DNA of 64,000 bases. It comes from Jeotgalibacillus marinus. Lineage in GTDB: Bacteria > Bacillota > Bacilli > Bacillales > Jeotgalibacillaceae. Below are positions 45,619 through 54,928 of the stretch, piece after piece. How positions within the stretch are numbered: the stretch's first letter is position 1; each line of letters begins with the position of its first letter. The stretch lies in NCBI RefSeq assembly GCF_040801915.1, contig NZ_JBFMIA010000002.1, positions 248,001 to 312,000 on the forward strand. Reading direction: 5' to 3'. The position numbers were made by a program, and so were the translations under genes. The notes beneath the pieces were generated by a model. It ran no database searches. It was not told where the DNA came from and was given only the letters and a program-made list of their open reading frames with translations.

Positions 45619-45774
45619 CTAACTATCCAAGCAACTAGCATTTGATCTACCAGGATGAGTCTCTTGAAGTCCTTCAGATTCATCAAAACAATCAGCATTT
45701 GCATTTCCTGGTCCATTCAACGTCATGTTAATATCAATAATTTCCAACATTGGTTTTTCCCAAGACTTATTCAT
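45619..45774 (-). CDS. lasA: lasso precursor peptide A2
   Basis: 51 residues. The leader MNKSWEKPMLEIIDINMTL has Trp5, Pro8, Leu10, Thr18 and ends Thr-Leu, as in paeninodin precursors. The core begins NGPGNANAD, with Asp9 as the ring acceptor (paeninodin: AGPG...D9), then a 23-residue tail with Cys10 and Cys29 and the terminal LDS. Asn at position 1 is unusual. AAGGGGGTG is 7 nt before the ATG. It lies 16 bp after lasC and is followed by the exporter. Confidence 0.9.
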   Translation of the reverse strand: MNKSWEKPMLEIIDINMTLNGPGNANADCFDESEGLQETHPGRSNASCLDS

Positions 45775-45790
45775 TTTTTATATCACCCCC

Positions 45791-47731
45791 TTAACTAAAA
45801 CGCTTTAAGAAGCGATGAACAATTAAACTACGTGTTAGAATTTTAAATTCATCAGTGAATACCAACTCAGGCTTCGGTTCATTCCCTATTTTTAATAATG
45901 AGTCTTTAACCACTTGAACATTAATAAATTCATTGATAATAGAGGTATTAGTAAGCTCATGTAATTCCGTGATAAATGTACTCCAACTTGAAGCCATACG
46001 ATGAACCACATCGGCTCCTTGTATTCCACGATTTGTTTGATTTAGTCTAACTTTATTAGGTAAATGATCCTTCATAGCCCTACGTATTATCGATCTATCC
46101 ATTCCATTTATGACATATTGTTCTTCCGGTAACGCTAAACAAAAACGTATAACATTTAAATCGTTGGTTGGATCACGGTCCCATAATGAATTGCGCAACG
46201 ATAATTTCGTTCCAACAACACCACTTTTATTCCACACGTACAATTTCTTATAATAATTATTTCTATATTCAGTTAAATCATTAACAGGACTGCCACTTGT
46301 ATCAATTCCATGTTCCTCTACCTTTTCAAAGACATGTGTTTTTTGTGCAAATGACGGGTTGATATATGTGGGTAGATAATTATGTTCTTCGTTCTTTGTA
46401 AAAACTGCCGGAAATGCTTTTTTTGCAATGAATGGAACCATAACTGACTTACCCGTACTAAAATTTTTACAGTATGAATCTAATTCATCTAAAAGTCGAA
46501 TCCATTTTAACTTTTTAAATAAATCTGTGTAAAAATTGTACGTTAATTTCATCGACCCCCAGGAAATAGAGTGGTTTCCTCTAGCTCCATTTAAAAGGAC
46601 TTTCACTCCTTTTTGTCTTGCATTGTGACTAATTCCTTTTAACCAGAAAGAATTTTCAAAAAATTTATATGGCATCTCCATTATGTCTAGGAAATCATCT
46701 ACTTCAGACAAAGAGCACTTTCCTTCAAAGCGTAAATAGTTATCTGATATATTACCTACATGGTTTACTGTTTCTTGTATATATGGTCTTTCATCAGTCA
46801 CATAATAATTAGGAGTCCAGTCTCTAAAACTTTCTTCTGGAATATAACTAAAGGTATGTAATGGTTTATTTTCCTTTTTTAGTTCCTTTGCTGCAAAGCT
46901 AACGACAGAACCAGAATCCAATCCACCACTTAAATGTGATCCTACTTCTCCGTGAGTACGGAGCCTAGCCTTTACTGCATTTTGAAACACATGTCGAAAC
47001 CCTTCTTCATATTCATCATTCGATTTAAGATTTAACTTATCTTTAACCTCGATGGTGTTATATCTTGAAAGTAAAACTTTACCATCTACAACAGTAATAC
47101 TATGTGAAGGAGGTACTTGTTGGATGGATTTGTAAACTGTTGAAAACATATCAACCGCTTCCACCGTAGTTGAAATTACCAAAAATTCAGCCAGCCACTC
47201 TTCATTTAATTGCTTTTTAATATACGGCAGTGTAAATAGAGGATTAATAACTGTACAAAAAGCAAACTGCTGTTGATTATTATAAAAATAAAGGGTTCGA
47301 CTTCCCGAGAAGTCCCTTGCACCAAAGAGCATTTGCTTTCTTTCATCCCATATCAGAAAAGCAAAGTCGCCCATTAGATGTTTAGGAGATTCTTCTCCCC
47401 ACTTTTCGTAAGCAAGTAAGATTAATTGGCTATCGGGTATTTCATTACGGTCGTATTTTTTTACTTGCAACCTCTCAAACAGCTCCTCACGATTATCGAT
47501 AATCGCATCGGCTGTAATAATCAAGTGCCGATCATAGTCATAATAGGGAAGCTGTTCTCCAACGGACTCTGGTGTAATCCACTGCGCATGACACCCCATG
47601 AATACATTTTTCTTATGAAAAACTTGCCGATCATCCGAAGGAAACTGAGCCAAAGATCTCATCATTGCTTGTCCGTATTCAATTGCGATCGGTTCTTGGT
47701 TTGTATTAATAAGACCAGCGATTGCGCTCAT
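45791..47731 (-). CDS. lasC: lasso cyclase (asparagine synthetase-like)
   Basis: 646 residues. The N-terminal amidotransferase-fold part starts MSAIAGLIN without the Cys2 needed for glutaminase, as lasso cyclases do. The PPi-binding loop SGGLDS is at residues 268-273 in the synthetase-like C-terminal half. It activates the Asp side chain and closes the macrolactam on the peptide's first amine. It heads the first lasso unit behind P1. Confidence 0.95.
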   Translation of the reverse strand: MSAIAGLINTNQEPIAIEYGQAMMRSLAQFPSDDRQVFHKKNVFMGCHAQWITPESVGEQLPYYDYDRHLIITADAIIDNREELFERLQVKKYDRNEIPDSQLILLAYEKWGEESPKHLMGDFAFLIWDERKQMLFGARDFSGSRTLYFYNNQQQFAFCTVINPLFTLPYIKKQLNEEWLAEFLVISTTVEAVDMFSTVYKSIQQVPPSHSITVVDGKVLLSRYNTIEVKDKLNLKSNDEYEEGFRHVFQNAVKARLRTHGEVGSHLSGGLDSGSVVSFAAKELKKENKPLHTFSYIPEESFRDWTPNYYVTDERPYIQETVNHVGNISDNYLRFEGKCSLSEVDDFLDIMEMPYKFFENSFWLKGISHNARQKGVKVLLNGARGNHSISWGSMKLTYNFYTDLFKKLKWIRLLDELDSYCKNFSTGKSVMVPFIAKKAFPAVFTKNEEHNYLPTYINPSFAQKTHVFEKVEEHGIDTSGSPVNDLTEYRNNYYKKLYVWNKSGVVGTKLSLRNSLWDRDPTNDLNVIRFCLALPEEQYVINGMDRSIIRRAMKDHLPNKVRLNQTNRGIQGADVVHRMASSWSTFITELHELTNTSIINEFINVQVVKDSLLKIGNEPKPELVFTDEFKILTRSLIVHRFLKRFS

Positions 47732-47757
47732 ATAATGCTCCCTTGTTAATAAAATTT

Positions 47758-47882
47758 GTTCTCATAAAAGAACGAAACAGATACAAAAATTAGGACTTCC
47801 ATCCTTCTCGATTAATAACCCTATTTTGTTCTTTATAAAGAAATTTATAGTTTGATTTTACACTTATTTCATACCTTGTCAA
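47758..47882 (-). promoter_or_regulatory. promoter/operator region P1 of the lasC unit
   Basis: TTGACA (47882-47877) and TAAAAT (47860-47855), 16 bp apart. Palindrome TTCTTTATAAAGAA at 47842-47829, and a related GTTCTCATAAAAGAAC at 47773-47758. The two half-sites match those of P2, which suggests one regulator for both units. The rest of 47883-48056 shows no gene. Confidence 0.8.
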
Positions 47883-48056
47883 TACATTCACGAAATTTTC
47901 AATATATTTAAATCGACAAATATGAAGAACCTTGTTTACGGTCAAAAGGTAATCCAACATTCCCTGTAGTGATCACCGTATTTCCTTTTAATCCATCCAA
48001 CAAACGGCGTGGTATCCTTTTTTATTACATTTACTTTTCAGTTCATTCGAAATATC

Positions 48057-49781
48057 CTACACTTCTTTTCTAGAATATATAAATATTTTTCTATCAAATA
48101 ATTGTATTGTATCCTCTAATTTAAAATATTCACTTTGGTTCAGTTTTTTTGTTCTAAGAATATAATTAATATTGTATTTTTCAGATATTCGATTCAACTC
48201 ATCCACTGTTAAGTTATCTATATAACCTTTGTTTTCATATACACCATCATACACCTCTAAATATCTTTCACTCCACTCCTTGTAATACTGTTCATTAAAA
48301 GGAAAATCCTTACTAGACGGAATAGCTCTCTTTGCAAGTAATCTTATTTTTTGATTTACTAAATCGTCTACGTTAATTTCAGATAGTATCGTGGCATCCT
48401 TTGGCGTTTCTTCATTTAGCCATAAATAAATTTCATTTTCTTTTTCATCAATATTGGGAGTATTAAACCTTAAATTTTTATCCAAAAACAAGTAAGAAGC
48501 TGCAATTGCAACTGTAATGAGAATCAAGTAAAAATATTTTAAGTTGATTTTTTCGAAGATATATTCATCAACATAGATTTTTAGCCTTATATTATTTTTC
48601 AATAGAATGTCGTTTAGAATAGCGTACGAAAAGGCTATTACTATCGCAAGAGTGGATACTTTTACGTTTTCGGTAATAAACGGGATAAAAGGGATATGGA
48701 GTAATAAAAAAGATACATAATCCTTATTCTTGAACTTGTAATGCATATAGGAACTGTAAACTAATAAATAAATTAAAGAAAAAAATACCATAAACCGATA
48801 CGGAGTTAAAGTGACGATTAATTTTACAGGATAAACCTCCACAAAAAGATATCCTGCTACCATAGCCAGACCAAGAAAAAATAAATAATATTTTAGAAAT
48901 CTATAAATATGCTGTGCCATTTGGTCTCTTAACATATAGATCATATAAAAAAAGGTTACGATGTACAGGATAAATATGAACCATGTCTCTAAACCAAATG
49001 CAGATGGAATATAATGATGAGGATGTCGTATTGTTGCATTGATTTGAGTGAACTCTTCGCTAGATAACAATTCGAGTCCCTTTAAAGAACTCTTATATGG
49101 AAGATAACTTAGTAGAAAAACACTGATCAATACAATTAAACTGAGAACTGAACTGATATTAACTAAGTTTTTCAAATGCTTAAATCCATACTTTGAAATA
49201 TATAAAATACCAGCAAGAGCTATACCATGAGCGGTTATAACAGGATGAAAAAACATAGCAATTGAAAACAGTAGTAATCCTAGGGGAATTTTCGATTTAT
49301 ATATAAGAGTCAATCCAAATATAATAAAGATCAATGAAAACTCCGCCGCAGTAAATACAGGTGTACTGAAAAACCACGCTACCGTTTTAGGTATACTATA
49401 AAACGAGACGGACCCTATAAAGCATCCAATCAAAGCGATATACTTATTTCCAGAGAGAGCTCTCAAAAATACAAACACAGAAATCGTTAGTAGAAATATT
49501 CTTAGTAAATTAAGATAACCAATAAAATTAGTGTAATCAATATTAAATAAATATGAACCATAAATATAAAAGTACGCTATATATAACCTTGGAGAAAACT
49601 CTTCAAATGTATTAGTATAGAAGTCATTCTTTAAATAATCACTGTCTAATAATCTTTCGACTTGAGGATAACTATCAACAATAGGCCATCCCCAAGCAAT
49701 TTGATAAAAAAAGACTGAAAATAATCCAATTAAAATTAAAGTAAGATTAAAGATAAAGTTTGAGGATTTTCCACCTTCCAT
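48057..49781 (-). CDS. polytopic membrane protein, GT-C-like
   Basis: 574 residues, 12-13 membrane segments, then a C-terminal soluble part of about 130 residues (from about 440) with NEETPKDATILSEIN. An Asp in the first outside loop (DSYPQVERLLDSDYLKNDFYTN) and the layout resemble GT-C glycosyltransferases or O-unit polymerases. It is the last gene of the glycan operon. No polymerase is otherwise seen, so it may fill that role. Confidence 0.65.
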   Translation of the reverse strand: MEGGKSSNFIFNLTLILIGLFSVFFYQIAWGWPIVDSYPQVERLLDSDYLKNDFYTNTFEEFSPRLYIAYFYIYGSYLFNIDYTNFIGYLNLLRIFLLTISVFVFLRALSGNKYIALIGCFIGSVSFYSIPKTVAWFFSTPVFTAAEFSLIFIIFGLTLIYKSKIPLGLLLFSIAMFFHPVITAHGIALAGILYISKYGFKHLKNLVNISSVLSLIVLISVFLLSYLPYKSSLKGLELLSSEEFTQINATIRHPHHYIPSAFGLETWFIFILYIVTFFYMIYMLRDQMAQHIYRFLKYYLFFLGLAMVAGYLFVEVYPVKLIVTLTPYRFMVFFSLIYLLVYSSYMHYKFKNKDYVSFLLLHIPFIPFITENVKVSTLAIVIAFSYAILNDILLKNNIRLKIYVDEYIFEKINLKYFYLILITVAIAASYLFLDKNLRFNTPNIDEKENEIYLWLNEETPKDATILSEINVDDLVNQKIRLLAKRAIPSSKDFPFNEQYYKEWSERYLEVYDGVYENKGYIDNLTVDELNRISEKYNINYILRTKKLNQSEYFKLEDTIQLFDRKIFIYSRKEV

Positions 49782-49807
49782 GATAGTCTCTCCTTTTCAT
49801 AATATAG

Positions 49808-50398
49808 TCAGGATCTCCAAGCATTAATATTAATACTTTTTGTACATATAGCATCTAACATAATATCTTTTTCATTTATATATTGCTTATAAGGCATAAT
49901 ATCTTCAGGCCTACCTTGTAACTCTGGTGAAACCAAACATAACTTAAACCCTGCATTCTTTAATGTAGTGCAATTTTCTTTGGTTATCGGCAGTTTAGTA
50001 AAACAATCAATCCAAACCCATTTAACTTTACCTTCCATAGCAAGAATTGTCTCTAATCCTTCGAACTCCGAAAACCTTAGAGCGATATTAGGTTTACCAT
50101 TTTTTGATAATAAATGAATCATTGGGAAGGAAGAATCTAAGAAGAAGTAATCCGTGATGTTATAAAGCTTAAGCAATTCCAATACCTTATGCTCAATTCT
50201 TTCACTTTTAATATTTACTATCATTGTTCCATGGTGATAATGTTTTAAATACTCTTCAAAATCCTCTCCATCTTTGAAAGGATCATGTTGCAAAATCAGC
50301 CTTTCACCTAAATCTCGCAAATCAATTTCAACGCCATAATTCAATGGAATATTTTTCAGTTCTTCAATGGTGTTTATCCTATGTGCAATAAAATTCAT
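49808..50398 (-). CDS. glycerophosphodiesterase-like protein
   Basis: 196 residues, beginning FIAHRINTIEEL with EIDLRD and LQHDPF later. The His-Arg, Glu-x-Asp and His-Asp triplet is the GDPD active-site pattern in a short TIM-barrel-like protein. It lacks a signal peptide, so it is cytosolic. Its start overlaps the stop of the glycosyltransferase gene by 1 nt. It may act on a phosphodiester precursor of the glycan. Confidence 0.65.
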   Translation of the reverse strand: MNFIAHRINTIEELKNIPLNYGVEIDLRDLGERLILQHDPFKDGEDFEEYLKHYHHGTMIVNIKSERIEHKVLELLKLYNITDYFFLDSSFPMIHLLSKNGKPNIALRFSEFEGLETILAMEGKVKWVWIDCFTKLPITKENCTTLKNAGFKLCLVSPELQGRPEDIMPYKQYINEKDIMLDAICTKSININAWRS

Positions 50399-51105
50399 TA
50401 TTTCCCCAGCTCCTTTTTTAACCTACTACTAAAATGTAATGTACGTTTAATAAATTTCGCCTTGGCAGCAATCCCAGTATTCCAACTTGATTGACCGTGA
50501 ATCCTGTCGGGAAATATAACATTAAATCTGTGAATATTTAACCCTCTTTTTTTAGCCATATAGAGCGCATATAAATCGAGAGAAAAGTCATAAGGGGGAT
50601 TTTCCCATTCAAGCAAAAAGCTCCTGTGAAATATGTTTGGTTGGGCGTTGATATCTTGTAACTTTTCTCGTAAATAAACACTTTCGAACATGCTCATTCC
50701 ACCTGTAAAGAACTGGTCAACTAAAGGTCTGTTTTTACGACTTCCTTTAACAAAAATGTCTGTTGGAGAATGATTATTTTGAATTATTTCAATAGCCTTT
50801 ATCACATCAATCGGATCCGTCTGCATATCGGCATGCGTCCAACCTAAATAGTCACCTTTAGCCTGATTTAGTCCGTATAAAATGCCAAATCCATAGCCCC
50901 GATTCACTTCAACCTCCACTGCTTCAGCAAAAGGATACTGGGGAACTAACTCATTTAGGACTTTTTTACTTTGATCTTGTGAGCCATTGTTTATCAAGAG
51001 AATTTCAATATCATCCCTATTGATAACTTTTTGAAATTTGTCTAGAATTAAAGGAATATTTTTCTCTTCATTATAGCAAGGTATGACGATCGAATATTTT
51101 TTCAT
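50398..51105 (-). CDS. family 2 glycosyltransferase (DPM1/GtrB-like)
   Basis: About 235 residues: SIVIPCYNEEKNIPLIL, then GSQDQS and DYLGWTHADMQTDP in place of the usual Asp-x-Asp. Acts on polyprenyl phosphate or a lipid-linked sugar. ATG 51105 starts inside the end of gtrA (ATGA overlap), so the two are coupled; this pairing matches GtrA-GtrB. Confidence 0.85.
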   Translation of the reverse strand: MKKYSIVIPCYNEEKNIPLILDKFQKVINRDDIEILLINNGSQDQSKKVLNELVPQYPFAEAVEVEVNRGYGFGILYGLNQAKGDYLGWTHADMQTDPIDVIKAIEIIQNNHSPTDIFVKGSRKNRPLVDQFFTGGMSMFESVYLREKLQDINAQPNIFHRSFLLEWENPPYDFSLDLYALYMAKKRGLNIHRFNVIFPDRIHGQSSWNTGIAAKAKFIKRTLHFSSRLKKELGK

Positions 51106-51500
51106 TTTTTGAACACCCACCATTTCTGTCCAGTAAAATTTAAAATTGTACTTGCACCTGTTGCAATTACAAATGCAATGGGTTTGGCAGAACTTATATA
51201 AATCAGACATAAAGCATTAACACTTACATTTACTACCAGAGTCGAAGTATATAAAATAATAAACTTTAAAACTTCACTTAAGGAATGGGAATTTTTTTTG
51301 AATGTCCAGAATTTATTTAAAAGATAAGCAACAAGTGTTCCGCACAAAAATGAGAGTACCTTAGATAATGATGGCGAGTAGAGTTGTACTAACAAAAAAT
51401 ATACGAGAGTATCCATGGTAACCGCGGAAAAACCGGCTATCATGAAACGCTTAATTTGTGTATCAACTTTATGTTTCTCCTGTAAACTGACTTGTTTCAT
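51102..51500 (-). CDS. GtrA-like membrane protein
   Basis: 132 residues with four membrane segments and the ending ILNFTGQKWWVFKK typical of GtrA. GtrA-family proteins are thought to flip polyprenyl-phosphate-linked sugars. It overlaps the nucleotidyltransferase stop by 4 nt and the glycosyltransferase start by 4 nt. Confidence 0.88.
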   Translation of the reverse strand: MKQVSLQEKHKVDTQIKRFMIAGFSAVTMDTLVYFLLVQLYSPSLSKVLSFLCGTLVAYLLNKFWTFKKNSHSLSEVLKFIILYTSTLVVNVSVNALCLIYISSAKPIAFVIATGASTILNFTGQKWWVFKK

Positions 51501-53121
51501 CGATATGTTTCAGCTAATTCTTTTATTTTACCTTTATCCAAATATGGATCTTTGTCCAAAGTGTAAGGATGCCAATTACATTTATGGAAAAAGCTTTGCC
51601 AGTATTCGAATGTTTTCAAATCATTAGGCGTTCCCCAACAAATATAATGATCAACCTCAAAAACTTTCACATTCAACCCCATTTTGATTAACTCATTAAT
51701 AGTACTATCAACATAAAACTCTCCATTAACCCTTTTGTTTTTCAAAAATAGGCTTTCAATACTTTCCTTGAAATACTTTGCTTTTCGATAGAAAAAAGTT
51801 CCTACGATCGCATGGTCATGAAACGGGTCCTCACTAATTGGTTTTTTACTGATACAGAGGTTACATTCTGCTTTGAATCTATTTTGGCCCATCCATACAT
51901 TTCTGGATTTCTCTTACTTGAAACATGATTTCTAAACGTCCATACGATTGCATCTACATCCTTGTCACGCATTAATTGATCGTATTGTTCTTGGTTCCAT
52001 AACACGCCATTGTCACAAGCGGAAATAAGTAGAGAATCTTCAAGATTGATATTCTCAAGCCCTATCTCACATGTTTTCGCTTGCCCTTCTGTTAGTTGTT
52101 TTATCGAGAGAATTTCTGTCTTTTCATAAAATGAAGTAATACATTTTTCTAATTCATAGCGATGTAAGTGTTCCTCTAGACATATAAATATCCGATGTGC
52201 TGATTTGGGTAGGTACTCACTTGCCTGAATTACCATTGGCTTACCCGAGACTGGAATTAAAGGTTTTGGATCCTTATATCCAGCTTTAGAAAACCTGCTT
52301 CCTGCTCCTGCTAAAGGAATCATCGTTGTTGTATGATATGGCAAGCTCAGTTGGGTTCTTTTCTGAACTACATCCTGAAAGTATGAGGACCAGCGATTAT
52401 ATTCTTCAACATCTTCTGGGGTGCCCCACTGGAGCATGTGCTGTATCTCGTAGATGTTCGTTTTTAAACCTTCCTTTTGTAGTAAGTTATAGGTCAAACT
52501 TACATAATACTCATCATTTAAATGAATACCTTTTTCCATTAGCTCTGTAAAATATTTTTTTACGTAAGATCCTTTTTTAAAGTAATAGGTCCCACTAGAA
52601 GCATATTCTTCCATTCTATTATCAGTGAATGGCTCTTTTTCCTTTATTTCTTGCAACCATAGATTGTCTTCACGCATAAAGGCATAGTTTGTACTTCCTA
52701 GCATATGTGGATGAAAACCTTTATATGCGGGTATTGCCCCATCTGCATTTCGTTCCCGAGTATTCTTCAGAAAGTCTCTGTAATCCCAATAGCAGGAAAA
52801 ATCACAATAGTTTACAATGACTTCGTCACTATCACCTAATTCTTGCAATACCTTGGATACTGCAAATACCGGTCCTTTCTTATGAGGGTCAATTCCAACA
52901 ATTTTCCCCAACGGAGCAATTCGTGTTAAAACTTCTTTCATATTAGTAGTTTCAAGGTGGTCACGACTACAGATAAACAAAAAATCAGTTTCTCCAGGAA
53001 ACATATTGACCACATGTTCAATCATTGGCATTCCATCAACCTCAATTAATGGCTTAGGATCTTTGTAACCAGCCTGTAAAAAGCGATTCCCTCTACCAGA
53101 CATTGGTATTACTATTTTCAT
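51497..53121 (-). pseudogene. two-domain nucleotidyltransferase with a frameshift
   Basis: Two repeated NTP_transferase domains. Domain 1 (about 1-260) begins MKIVIPMSGRGNRFLQAGYK, domain 2 (from about 264) begins MIPLAGAGSRFSKAGYK; both keep DPKPLI. The first frame ends at 51802, but the rest of domain 2 continues in another frame (SKKPISEDPFHDHAIVGTFF...) to 51497. The junction is an A6 tract (51842-51847) within A AAA AAC; seven A would restore about 541 residues. It may be a sequencing error, phase switch or -1 frameshift. Each domain should join NTP to a sugar or polyol phosphate. Confidence 0.85.
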
Positions 53122-53144
53122 ACCATTCCCTCCCCTATAGTCTG

Positions 53145-54239
53145 CTAAACTCCTTGTCTAAATTTTTCAGCTTCCCAATTGTCCAAATACCTTAATTCAT
53201 TTAGTGGCAACGAGTCTCCTTGTCCGACCATATGTTCAAGCGTCATAATATGACCCTTAAATACCTCTTCTGCCTCTTTAGCTTTTTTAATTGTATTAGA
53301 TACAAAAAATAAGCAGCCTTTATACACGACTACTTTTGGAAATTGACGATACATATCATAGTATTCTTCTATTTTGTGTACTTCGATATCATCTACCACT
53401 TCAACAGCGCGATAACCACAGTAGACCAGTGTATCAGGACATAAAGGAAGTTGATTTAATAACGAACGATTACCAAGTAGTAATTTCTTAGTTAGATAGG
53501 AGTCTTCTGATAAGTATGAAATCACTTGGTTATTTCCTAATTCACTCATAATAGTTGTTAATTCATTCGTTAGTTTGTATCTTTTTAAATCAACACCTAG
53601 AGCATTTTCAATTACAAAGATCACCTTGTTCGTTAAAGTGAAAATTTCTATAGGATCATCTGAGCTAATAATTAACCCATGGTTTTGCAAAAAAATAATT
53701 TTTGGTAGTCGACCTATTTGTTTTTGATAGATCGCACACTCTTTTCTAAGTTCTAATGCAAGATCGATTCCTGGTGTTTTATATTGTACAAACAAAGCTT
53801 TCGGGAATAAGTCCTTCAACTGTTCTTCCCAACCATTTTTACATGTGAGCATATTAACGGCTATTGGGTGTGTATGAAGTGTATATTTGTATAATATTGC
53901 GTGTAAGAACGTCTCGATAGATGGTCTATTCCTACCATCTGATTGAACAATTGATTTCTTCATCAGAACAGCTGCTTGATCTTCCCTTTTCCTTTTATTT
54001 TTTTCTCTGATTATTGAAGAATCCTCGAATATCGCTAATACCTCTTCTATATCCACTAAAACATACCCGTTATTCACACCTACATCTGATAGTAAATGGC
54101 CAGATGCTTTAATTAACATCTTACCCTCTTCTAATTTAGCTGAAGAATTGCCCCCTCCTGCCTGAATAAGGTCGTAGCGCTCTCCAGCAAATTTTGATAT
54201 AGTTATAAAATTCTTCTGTATTTCTTCATCAATAAACAT
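53145..54239 (-). CDS. class II aldolase/adducin-fold protein
   Basis: 364 residues. The N-terminal half has the fold's features: GGGNSSAKL, then YTLHTHPIAVNML (metal-binding His pair) and FLQNHGLIISSDD (third His). The C-terminal 150 residues are less clear. Class II aldolases split or join phosphorylated sugars, so it may supply a short-chain sugar or polyol phosphate. It overlaps the HAD gene by 11 bp. Confidence 0.8.
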   Translation of the reverse strand: MFIDEEIQKNFITISKFAGERYDLIQAGGGNSSAKLEEGKMLIKASGHLLSDVGVNNGYVLVDIEEVLAIFEDSSIIREKNKRKREDQAAVLMKKSIVQSDGRNRPSIETFLHAILYKYTLHTHPIAVNMLTCKNGWEEQLKDLFPKALFVQYKTPGIDLALELRKECAIYQKQIGRLPKIIFLQNHGLIISSDDPIEIFTLTNKVIFVIENALGVDLKRYKLTNELTTIMSELGNNQVISYLSEDSYLTKKLLLGNRSLLNQLPLCPDTLVYCGYRAVEVVDDIEVHKIEEYYDMYRQFPKVVVYKGCLFFVSNTIKKAKEAEEVFKGHIMTLEHMVGQGDSLPLNELRYLDNWEAEKFRQGV

Positions 54240-54924
54240 AACTTAGCCTCTCCTTTAGTTGCAGAAAGTCAACAATGGTTTCAGAATGCTTGAAGTGATT
54301 GGGCGTTTCTTTCTGGTAGTGATTTAACCAGAAAGATTTAATCCCTAATGAACTTGCACCGATAATATCCTTTTTTAAGTTATCTCCAATCATAATGACA
54401 TCTTTTGCATGTAGCCCTAATTTGTTTAAAGCGCTCATAAATATATATGGATGCGGCTTTTCCTTCCCTGCTTCTTCACTACTTACCATAAAGTTAATAT
54501 AAGTTTGAACCCCGAGTCTTTCTAACTTCCGATGTTGAATGTGAGCAGTTAAGTCAGTTACTAGACAAATCGGAATGTCTTGATTAAATTCCAGAAATTC
54601 TTTCGCCCCATTATAAAAATGCATAGACTTTAGAAAAGAAGCCCAATACAATTCATATGTTTCTAAAGCATGTAGTTGAGCATTTACATTGAAATTTTCA
54701 AACATACGTTGAAAGTAGAGCATTCGATTATGAGAAGCTGCTGATTCATTTAACTCTAATTTGACAGATTCTTTTGCTTTCAAAAACATTATCTCAATGT
54801 CATCTCTATTTTTATTTAAGATCCCTGATGCATGTCTAAAAGCTTTATCAATTCCCTTTTTATGAGCAAATTCATAGTTATAAAGCGTATCGTCAAGATC
54901 TAATAAAATCCCCTTATAGCTCAT
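54229..54924 (-). CDS. HAD superfamily phosphatase
   Basis: 231 residues: LLDLDDTLYNYE (DxDDT), LVTDLTAH, the Lys in GKEKPHPYIF and MIGDNLKKDI. A helical cap domain lies between motifs I and II. It probably dephosphorylates a sugar or polyol phosphate made by its neighbours. Coupled by overlap to the aldolase gene, and 4 bp after the preceding large gene. Confidence 0.87.
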   Translation of the reverse strand: MSYKGILLDLDDTLYNYEFAHKKGIDKAFRHASGILNKNRDDIEIMFLKAKESVKLELNESAASHNRMLYFQRMFENFNVNAQLHALETYELYWASFLKSMHFYNGAKEFLEFNQDIPICLVTDLTAHIQHRKLERLGVQTYINFMVSSEEAGKEKPHPYIFMSALNKLGLHAKDVIMIGDNLKKDIIGASSLGIKSFWLNHYQKETPNHFKHSETIVDFLQLKERLSYVY

Positions 54925-54928
54925 GTAG

